Source: Ophthalmolycus amberensis (Eukaryota; Chordata; Actinopteri; Perciformes; Zoarcidae). Taken from it: 64,000 nt of DNA. The DNA is taken from positions 186,501 through 250,500 of the forward strand of contig JAFEUB010001792.1 of NCBI GenBank assembly GCA_024529925.1. The letters run 5' to 3'. The notes beneath the pieces are model-generated. The model was not told where the DNA came from. It was given only the letters and a program-made list of their open reading frames with translations, and searched no databases. Shown here in pieces: positions 56,702-64,000 of this stretch; positions within the stretch are counted from its first letter, which is position 1; each line of letters begins with the position of its first letter. A program made the position numbers and the translations under genes.

Positions 56702-57313
56702 ACATGTTCCTGTACCAAAACAAACATGGACGCCAACTATCACGTGTTCCTGTACCAAAACAAACATGGACGCCAACTATCACATGTTCTTGTACCAAAA
56801 CAAACATGGACGCCAACTGTCACATGTTCTTGTACCGAAACAAACATGGATGCCAACTATCACATGTTCTTGTCCCAAAACAAACATGGACGCCAACTGT
56901 CACATGTTCTTGTACCAAAACAAACATGGACGCCAACTATCACGTGTTCTTGTACCAAAACAAACATGGACGCCAACTATCACATGTTCTTGTACCAAAA
57001 CAAACATGGACGCCAACTGTTACATGTTCTTGTACCAAAACAAACATGGACGCCAACTATCACGTGTTCTTGTACCAAAACAAACATGGACACCAACTAT
57101 CACATGTTCTTGTACCAAAACAAACATGGACGCCAACTATCACGTGTTCTTGTACCAAAACAAACATGGACGCCAACTATTACGTGTTCTTGTACAAAAA
57201 CAAACATGGACGCCAACTATCACATGTTCTTGTACCAAAACAAACATGGACGCCAACTATCACGTGTTCTTGTACCAAAACAAACATGGATGCCAACTAT
57301 CACATGTTCTTGT
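56696..57313. repeat. 40-bp minisatellite, right block
   Basis: About 15 further copies of the 40-bp unit, with CACGTG and CACATG alternating and occasional TACATG/TACGTG. Confidence 0.94.
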
Positions 57314-57717
57314 AAGACTGGAGTCCCACAGCTCATCCGTCTCTTTGATTCTCCTCCATCAGCTGCTGCTGTGGGTGGTTTAATAATCCCACTGTGTGCC
57401 CCTGTGCATGATGGGAAGCAGCTGCTAAATATGAACATTAAATGTAGAAACATACTGGAGGCTGAAATGTAACACATGCTTCCTGCTCTCCACATGAACA
57501 CAAAGACGTCCGATCAACACCGATGATCAGCTGTATCGGTGACACTCAACGTCTCCAACTTTCTGTTGGTTCTCTGTCGTCTGATTGGTTCACAGCTGAC
57601 AGGTCACAGCAAGTCAGAATCATAAACTGTTCAGGTTGTCATGGTAAACACAAAGTGTGTGTGTGTGTGTGTTTTATCAGCATCATCTTATCTGTGATAC
57701 AACACACTGCTGGTAAA

Positions 57718-57757
<40 letters not shown>

Positions 57758-57940
57758 CCTCATGTGACAATACATCCCTGCATTCATTCATGTGTGTGTG
57801 TGTGTGTGTGATTAATATTGCATGAGGCTCCTGATGGGAGATGGACAAACACTTCCAGCTGAGCTCTAACACACACACACACACGCACATCAATCAAACA
57901 CACACACAAAGAGAAAACACACACAGCCTGAGGTCTGACA

Positions 57941-57971
<31 letters not shown>

Positions 57972-58451
57972 CAGCAGGTGCATTCAGTGTATGATGTGAC
58001 TTCAAGAGTCTCCTCACAATCACATCTCTTTGTCTTTATGATCCAGATCAGAAGCACAATCTGACTTCATTGTCTCAGTGAACGAGTCGGAGGAGGAACG
58101 ATGTCATGATAATGAAGTAGTGAAACGAGATGATATAAACAGGAAGCAGCACATAGGAGGAAGTGAGGGTCATGTGACTCAGTGTGATGTCGTTGGTTTG
58201 TTGGGAGTGATCAGCAGTTTACCAGAATACTCAGAGAAATACTTCAGTATATATTCTGAGTCTAAGTTACTGTAGAAAAATTCATCAATGTTTATGTTAA
58301 AGATCCAAACTTGAACCAATCAGCAGCTCTGAAGCTCCCACATGACATCATCACTCAATTATATTAATATAATATAATTCATTTCAACCGGAATTCATGA
58401 AAGGATCAAAATATATTGAAAAATATCTTATATATATATATATATATATAT
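57314..58451. other. Unique sequence with (TG)n runs; no gene
   Basis: (TG)n at 57653-57672, 57721-57756, 57790-57810 and 57941-57968; (TA)n at 58430-58451. No gene recognised. Confidence 0.6.
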
Positions 58452-59201
58452 TAGGGGTGTAACGGTTCACAAAACTCACGGTTGGGTTCGGTACGATACA
58501 GTGGAGCCACGGTTCGGTACGTTTCGGTACAGTAGAAAACTATAAATGTCAGAGAAATGTACTTGATTTTAAAATATATTTATTCATTACAACTAACATC
58601 ATGAAGTTATTCTTTGACTTTGAACAATGATGGAACTATACCTGAGTGACCCATCTTCTGGGGTGTCTTCTTAGGAACACATAAGCATAAAAAACAAAAA
58701 CTGCTCCTTATATATCCTTAAATAGCGTGTCTCACAGCGCAAAAGTGCCGACTGGAGTAGAACGTGTTTCTTTGGTGGTGGGCGTGTCAGAGAGCACGCT
58801 GTCCGTTACGTCATGTGGGTTGCCGGTTTGACAACAGTGGCTCCACCGAAAACATAGTATTTCCCACAATTTAAGCTTCTGCATTTTCCAAATGCACTAG
58901 TATTATTATACTATTACTATTATTATATTATACTAGTATTATAACTTTTAATTTCTTGTAACTTGTCTTGTTCTGTGTTTTTCTGTCTAACTATGTGGTT
59001 CTTGTGTTGCTGCCTGTCTTGGCCAGGTCTCCCTTGCAAAAGAGATTTTTAATCTCAATCTCAAAAAAAAAAATTTAAATCATTTTTTTTTTTTTTAAGA
59101 TTTTTTTTTATTCAAACGTATTGTTCGGTTCGTCATGCGTACCGAACCGTGAGCCTCGTACCGAACGGTTCAATACGAATACGCGTATTGTTACACCCCT
59201 A
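58452..59201. mobile_element. 750-bp MITE with TAGGGGTGTAAC termini (hAT-like)
   Basis: Left end TAGGGGTGTAACGGTTC (58452) and right end GTTACACCCCTA (59190-59201) are inverted. Both ends contain repeated CGGTTCGGTACG-type motifs in opposite orientation. No transposase. Flanks ATATATAT and CTATCTAT match only partly, so the target duplication is degraded or the family assignment is wrong. Confidence 0.7.
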
Positions 59202-59294
59202 CTATCTATCATATATATCTAGTGTCGCTCACAAATGTTTTCATCAACACTAACGAAAGTTACGAATGTAACTACGGTTCTATGAATCCTGGAT

Positions 59295-59434
59295 GACCGC
59301 CAGAGGCAGTGCTTAACACTGGATATCTTCCGTCTCGCGCATGCGCAGGTCGAATATTTATATCAACAAAGTCACTTGTGACCTCGGATGACCCCCGTCG
59401 TCTACAAGTTCCGGTGTCATCCTGAGTTCAGTCC
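59295..59434. repeat. DIRS inverted terminal repeat, left
   Basis: 140 bp, from GACCGCCAGAGGCAGTGC to GAGTTCAGTCC; the reverse complement of 63308-63447 with about three mismatches. Confidence 0.93.
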
Positions 59435-59479
59435 TATGGAATCTTCTCGCGAGTTCACGGGATTACGAGTGACCAAGAA

Positions 59480-59566
59480 CTCTGGCGGTCATCCAGGATT
59501 CATAGAACCGTAGTTACATTCGTAACTTTCGTTCTATTTCATCCTTACTGACCGCGCTTAACACTG
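59480..59566. repeat. DIRS internal complementary region (circle-junction copy)
   Basis: The first part (CTCTGGCGGTCATCCAGG to ACTTTCGTT) is the reverse complement of the left outer edge 59252-59309. The second part (CTATTTCATCCTTACTGACCG) is the reverse complement of the right outer edge 63443-63463. The two meet at one shared GTT. About 10 bp of the expected right-hand copy are missing near 59554. Confidence 0.9.
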
Positions 59567-59620
59567 GATGACTTATACCAAAAGAGTCACGAGGAATCAC
59601 AAGTACCCACCTCGTATAGC

Positions 59621-60559
59621 TCAGGCAGAGGAAGCTGGCCAAAGAACCCTCCCCAGTGGGTGAGGGGTGGCAACGTTCACTCTGTAGTGTCTGGTGAATG
59701 TGCTCGGTGATGCCCATGAGGCCGCAGCACATATATCCTCCACAGGCACACCTCTCAGGACTGCCCATGATGTGGAGACACTCCTGGTAGAGTGGCCCCT
59801 CACTCCGGATGGTAGAGGACGGTCGCTCGCCTTGTATGCATGGGCAATGGCCTTCACTATCCAGTGGGACAGGCGCTGTTTTGAAAGGGCACAGCCCTTT
59901 TTAGGCCCACCATAACTGATAAAGAGCTGCTCCGACCGCCGTATGCAAGCGGTGGCTTCCACATAAGCTCTGAGGGCCCGCACTGGGCACAGCAGCCTTG
60001 ACCTCTCCTCTCCCGATGGGGGGTCAAACTCCGCAAGCTGGATAGGCTGGTTGATATGCGAGCGTGTCAGCACCTTTGGGAGAAACGCTGCATTAGGCCA
60101 CAAAGTAACCCCCGATCCATCTGAGTTCCACCTCAGACACGATTCACTCACCGACAGGGCATGCAGCTCGCCTACACGTTTAGCTGAAGTGATGGCAAGG
60201 AGAAACACCGTTTTGGTTGCCAGCCATCTTGGCTCTGCCCGTGCCAGGGGTTCAAAAGGAGGCAAGCATAGGGTGTCCAACACCAAATGTAGGTCCCATG
60301 CAGGGGCGTTCGGGGGACGCAACCGCAGGGCCCCTTTTAGGGAGAGGGACACCAGACTGTGGCTCCCTACTGTGCCATTGTCGACCCTAGCATGGTGCCA
60401 TGAAAGAGCGGCCACGTATACCCTCAGGGTAGAGGGAGACCGGCCCTTATCAAACAGGGACTGCAGAAACTCAAGTACAACAGGTACGGGGCACTGCACC
60501 AGGTCCTTGTTCCGCACCACACACCAGTCAGAAAGCAGCCTCCACCTGTTTTCGTACTA
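59621..60559 (-). pseudogene. DIRS tyrosine recombinase
   Basis: The minus-strand frame 60520-59621 (299 residues) has an N-terminal core-binding region (VLEFLQSLFDKGRSPSTLRV) and the catalytic set of phage-integrase-type recombinases: Arg115 in SAKRVGE, His243 and Arg246 in RGHSTRS, and Tyr279 in FTRHYRV. The enzyme would integrate a circular cDNA. The frame upstream of the listed start continues with NRWRLLSDW but meets a TAG at 60559-60557, so the natural N-terminus is cut off. The catalytic half itself is open. Confidence 0.88.
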
Positions 60560-60621
60560 CAGCCAGGTAGATGGTGCCCTGGCATTCAGGATAGTTCTTC
60601 TGACTGGCTCTATGCAGCCAG

Positions 60622-61540
60622 TCAGCAGCTGGTCGGGCCCTCCAGCGGCCAGACCCATAGTTGGAGGCGGCTGGGATTGGGATGCCAAATCCGACCTCCT
60701 AGTTGCGACAGGACATCCCTCCTGTCGGGGTGGCGCCAGGGTGTCCTGCAGCAGAGTCTGTGCAGTAGGGAGAACCAGATCCTGGCTGGCCATAAGGGGG
60801 CCACTAGCAAGAGTCTGTGGCCCTGTTGAAGGACTCTGAGAAGCGTTGGCAAGATCAGAGGGACCGGTGGAAAGGCATAAAGAAGCCCCTCTGGCCACGT
60901 GTGAGCCAGGGCATCCTGACCCAGAGGACTGGTTCTCTCCGTCAGGGAGAATCAATGGGGACAGTGGGTCGACATCTCCGAGGCAAAGAGATCCACCTCT
61001 GCTCTGCCGAAGAGACCCCAAATGTTCTGCACTACATCTGGATGAAGCCGCCACTCCCCCGGTGGAGGCTTGTGACGGGACAGGAAATCTGCGACCTGGT
61101 TCCGTTCCCCTGGTAGGTACATTGCCCGAAGGCTGGTAAGGCGAGGGGCAGCCCAAGTCAGAAGGGCACGGGATACCCGTAGTAATTCTGCGGATCTGAT
61201 GCCCCCTTGATGGTTTATGTGAAACACCGCAGAGGTGTTGTCCGACCGGACAAGCACATGCTTTCCCCTCAAGTATGGCAGAAAATGTTTGAGCGCTCGG
61301 TGCACGGCCCGTAGCTCTAGAACATTGACATGCTCTATGTGGTCTTGAGCAGACCACTGCCCCTGAGCAGTCATGTTCTGCTACACTGCACCCCATCCTG
61401 AGAGGCAGGCATCTGTTGTGACCACCTCTCGGCGGAATGGGACCGAACCCATGGGAACACCGTTTGCAAGGTATGCTCTCTCCCTCCATGGGGATAGAGC
61501 GAGTAGGCACTGCTCTGATACTACTATTGCCGTGTCTGTG
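60622..61540 (-). pseudogene. DIRS RNase H and C-terminal (methyltransferase-like) region, broken
   Basis: Minus-strand frame, shifted relative to the RT frame. VVTTDACLSGWGAV (first catalytic Asp), HVNVLELRAVHRALKH (Glu) and LVRSDNTSAVFHINHQGG (Asp) are the RNase H core. LPGERNQVADFLSR and LFASEMSTHCPH lead into the region that in vertebrate DIRS is followed by a DAM-like methyltransferase piece, here only partly recognisable. TAG at 61383-61381 and TGA at 60954-60952 both replace expected Trp codons. Confidence 0.82.
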
Positions 61541-62749
61541 CCACTTGGCATCCAAGTGAAAGCTGTTCAGCCATCTCTGCAGGGGGCGCAGTGACAGCAA
61601 ACCTAAGGGAACGACAGCTGAGGCAGCTGTCAGTTTGCCCAATAGGCGGAGAAAAAGAATGTAGGGCAACCGCCTGCCCCCTCGGAAGGGAGAGAGGCTG
61701 TGGAGGATGTCGTCCACCCGTTGGGGTGACGGACAGGCACTCATAGTGACTGTATCCAGAGCCACACCAATGAAGGTTATGCTCTGGGAAGGGCTCAGGG
61801 AGCTCTTCTCCATGTTTACCCTGAGGCCCAACCGGGCCGCGTGAGAAAGAAGGCGAGCAGTGTCCTGTGCCGCCTGAAGCTGGGATGGAGCACAGATCAG
61901 CCAATCGTCCAAGTACGGCAGTATTTTCATGCCCTGTGATTGCAGGGGGGAAAGGGCAGCAGCAACGCACCTTGTGAACACCCGTGGGGAGAGGGAGAGT
62001 CCGAATGGGAGCACCCTGAACTGGAAGTGACCGCCTTGAAAGGCGAAGCGAAGAAACCGCCTGTGGTGAGCTACAATGGGAACATGGAAATAGGCATCCT
62101 TCAGGTCGACAGACGTGAACCAGTCTCCCCTGGAAACCGCCCGAAGGACGTCTGCTGTGGTCAGCATGTGAAATGGTAACACCTTCAGGAACTTGTTTAG
62201 TCCCCTCAGGTCTAGGATTGGGCGCAGTCCGCCGCCTCTCTTCTTTACAAGAAAGTAAGTTGAGTAGAACCCCCCGGGCTGTGACAGGGGGTCCACCCTC
62301 TCGATTGCACCCTTGACCAGGAGCGCGGCTAACTCCTGGTTCAGGGCTAGGGATTTTGCCGGATCGGTGATACTGGTCATTTTGACCCGGCTGGAGGCTG
62401 GTGGCCGGCGTCGGAACTGAAGCTTGTACCCCCGGGTTAGGGTGGACACCACCCAGGGGTCTGAAGCATGAGCTGCCCAGGAGCTGATGTGCTGCTGGGA
62501 GAAATAACCGACGGCCGGCCGGGAGACATCATCTCCTGTACCCCCTGCCTCTTGAGGCTCTGGGGGGGCGACTGGTAGTCCCCAAGTCCGGAGGTTGTCT
62601 AGGGTTTTGTGGGTAGCGGTCCGGCCTCCCAGCGGTACGCTGAGGCCTGTGGCGGCTACTGGGGTGAGCTGGGGGCTGAAAACGGCCCCGGGGGGATAGA
62701 GTAGGACCCCTAGGTCTGCGGGGTGCGGGCATGTCCCTGCGAAGACCAC
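61535..62749 (-). pseudogene. DIRS reverse transcriptase
   Basis: The first about 405 residues of a longer open frame. LVKKRGGGLRPILDLRGLN (167-185), FTSVDLKDAYFHVPI (motif A, Asp215), LPFGLSLSPRVFT (motif B, about 247-259) and ILPYLDDWLI (catalytic LDD, about 276-285) define a DIRS/gypsy-type RT, followed by the thumb-like LRVNMEKSSLSPSQ and a linker. After about 61535 the frame departs from the RNase H frame through a one-base shift, so the continuation of this open frame to 60557 is mostly non-native. Confidence 0.88.
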
Positions 62750-63307
62750 AGAACCGCTGCCTGAGCGAGGGCACTCTGCTAACTGTGATATCCGCTAACT
62801 GATATGGCCTTAATGTTCACAACAATCAATGGACACAATCAGAGTATTTAGCTGAGACACAATCCGAGTATTAGCTTAGTCTAATTAGCCGGAGCGAGAA
62901 CGCTCTGCTAACTGATATGGCCGTAATGTTTACTGTGAAGGGCGGCCCGACAGCGTAACTCAACGCTCACGTTAGCACGCCACTCGATTAGCTAGAGCGG
63001 AAACGCTCTGCAAACCGAGGAAACAAAACGAACAATGGTTATAGACAAACAATGTTCGTCGATCTCACCGATTGCTGTCTTCGCGATTTGGGTGGCCCCT
63101 GTCAGACTGAGTCCGGGGCTCGATGGTCCGCACGGCGCAAACGCCGTTCCCTCCTCAGAGGGACAGCTTGTCGCAGCCTTTGGAGGCCGAAGATCCGCAA
63201 CTCCGACCGGTGGTCACAAGGCTACCGCGACAAACTCTAATATATCTTGATCGTAGACAAAATATATTTTTTTTCTACTACCATGGTAGTAGCGAGAAGA
63301 TGAAAAA
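62750..63307 (-). other. DIRS 5' region, remnant without recognisable gag
   Basis: GC-rich stretch between the RT frame and the right terminus. Repeated AGCGGAAACGCTCTGC/GAGAACGCTCTGCTAAC motifs (62894-63010) suggest small local duplications. Short frames only. Confidence 0.5.
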
Positions 63308-63447
63308 GGACTGAACTCAGGATGACACCGGAACTTATAGACGACAGGGGTCATCCGAGGTCACAAGTGACTTTGTGGATATAAATATTCGACCTGCGCA
63401 TGCGCGAGACGGAAGATATCCAGTGTTAAGCACTGCCTCTGGCGGTC
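63308..63447. repeat. DIRS inverted terminal repeat, right
   Basis: 140-bp partner of 59295-59434, from GGACTGAACTCAGGATGAC to GCCTCTGGCGGTC. Confidence 0.93.
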
Positions 63448-63544
63448 AGTAAGGATGAAATAGAACAAAATATTAAAATATAATATTAATATATTAAAGT
63501 TCTTTTGAACACAAAACTTGAAATGAAATAAAATAAAATAATAT

Positions 63545-64000
63545 AGTCTGTGTGTGTGTGTGTGTCTTTATGTCTGTGTGTGTGTCTGTGTGTCTGTGTG
63601 TGTCTGTATGTCTGTGTGTGTATATGTGTGTGTCTGTATGTATGTGTGTGTGTGTGTATGTGTGTGTGTCTGTGTGTGTGTGTCTGTGTGTGTGCGTGTG
63701 TGTCTGTGTGTGTCTGTGTGTGTCTGTATGTATGTGTGTGTGTCTGTGTGTGTGCGTGTGTCTGTGTGTGTCTGTGTGTGTCTGTATGTATGTGTGTGTG
63801 TCTGTGTGTGTGTCTGTGTGTGTCTGTGTCTGTGTGTCTGTGTCTGTGTGTGGATGTGTGTGTCTGTGTGTGTGTGTATATGTGTCTGTCTGTGTGTCTG
63901 TGTGTGGATGTGTGTGTCTGTGTGTGTGTGTATATGCGTGTCTGTATGTGTATGTGTATGTGTGTGTGTCTGTGTGTGCGTGTCTGTATGTCTGTGTGTG
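63545..64000. repeat. TG/TCTG-rich microsatellite at the window end
   Basis: Imperfect TGTGTGTCTG and TGTGTATG alternation running off the window. Confidence 0.93.

Larger units (their letters stand above)
59252..63466 (-). mobile_element. DIRS-type tyrosine recombinase retrotransposon (decayed, gag largely missing)
   Basis: A 4.2-kb element read on the minus strand in the order RT, RNase H, linker, tyrosine recombinase, internal complementary region, terminus. It has 140-bp inverted termini (59295-59434 and 63308-63447) with about three mismatches, and AAC at both outer edges (59252-59254, 63464-63466). The 88-bp region 59480-59566 is complementary to the left outer edge joined to the right outer edge, the hallmark of DIRS elements, which integrate through a circular intermediate using a tyrosine recombinase instead of an integrase. 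Only about 550 bp precede the RT frame, so the gag region is deleted or unrecognisable. One frameshift and three nonsense codons break the coding region. Confidence 0.92.

Noticed and set aside
2758..57313. CRISPR arrays
   Set aside because: The repeats are directly adjacent with no unique spacers, no cas genes, and the genome is clearly eukaryotic.
60557..61534. C-terminal half of the 730-codon DIRS frame as native protein
   Set aside because: It departs from the RNase H frame after a one-base shift near 61535; recognisable RNase H motifs lie in the other frame.
63052..63314. Plus-strand frames near the DIRS right end
   Set aside because: They overlap on the strand opposite to the element and have no motif.

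Overview
The window looks like nuclear DNA of a teleost fish. It carries spliced exons of a vertebrate plexin gene with GT/AG boundaries. Around them are fish-type LINEs (L2/CR1/Rex1-like), hAT-like MITEs, a DIRS-type retrotransposon, and many (CA)n, (GATA)n and (GACA)n runs. By my rough tally about 30 kb of the 64 kb is tandem repeat. I see no bacterial operons, CRISPR arrays, tRNA or rRNA.

The only host gene I can support is the 5' part of a plexin-B gene (best match plexin-B3) on the minus strand. Seven coding exons run from the ATG at 27455 to 4446 and join in frame into about 612 codons: signal peptide, Sema domain, first PSI domain, and the start of the segment after it. The remaining exons lie beyond position 1. 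A strong splice acceptor just before the ATG implies a 5'-UTR exon further upstream (higher coordinates), which I could not locate.

Layout. 1-2700: 5' part of an L2/CR1-like LINE (minus), with intact ORF1 and an open partial ORF2. 2758-4390: 29-bp minisatellite. 4446-5268: plexin exons E7, E6, E5, with a (GACA)n intron between E6 and E5. 5355-21395: a 16-kb array of a 28-bp GA-rich unit filling the intron between E5 and E4, with large higher-order duplications. 21411-27471: exons E4 to E1, with a decayed LINE and a TG-repeat block in the introns. 27561-29037: decayed endonuclease-only LINE copy. 29051-31743: two minisatellites, the second split by a Rex1-like LINE. 34802-37978: 18-bp array. 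39118-40502: 21-bp array split by a 703-bp hAT MITE with a perfect 8-bp target duplication. 42258-42830: LINE 3' end. 43415-46192: hAT-like element with nested insertions. 47306-52926: 20-bp array split by a 2.8-kb Rex1-like LINE. 52975-54492: G-run array. 55923-57313: 40-bp E-box-containing array split by a LINE 3' end. 58452-59201: MITE. 59252-63466: a DIRS element with inverted termini and a diagnostic internal complementary region. 63545-64000: TG-rich microsatellite.

The main observations are structural. Transposons sit inside tandem arrays, and three LINEs have 3'-tail repeats that match the array sequence at the insertion point. The 16-kb intronic array is complementary to a 13-nt stretch of the neighbouring PSI-domain exon. 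The LINE ORF1 is full length but has lost the expected esterase residues. The DIRS copy keeps near-identical termini although its ORFs are broken.
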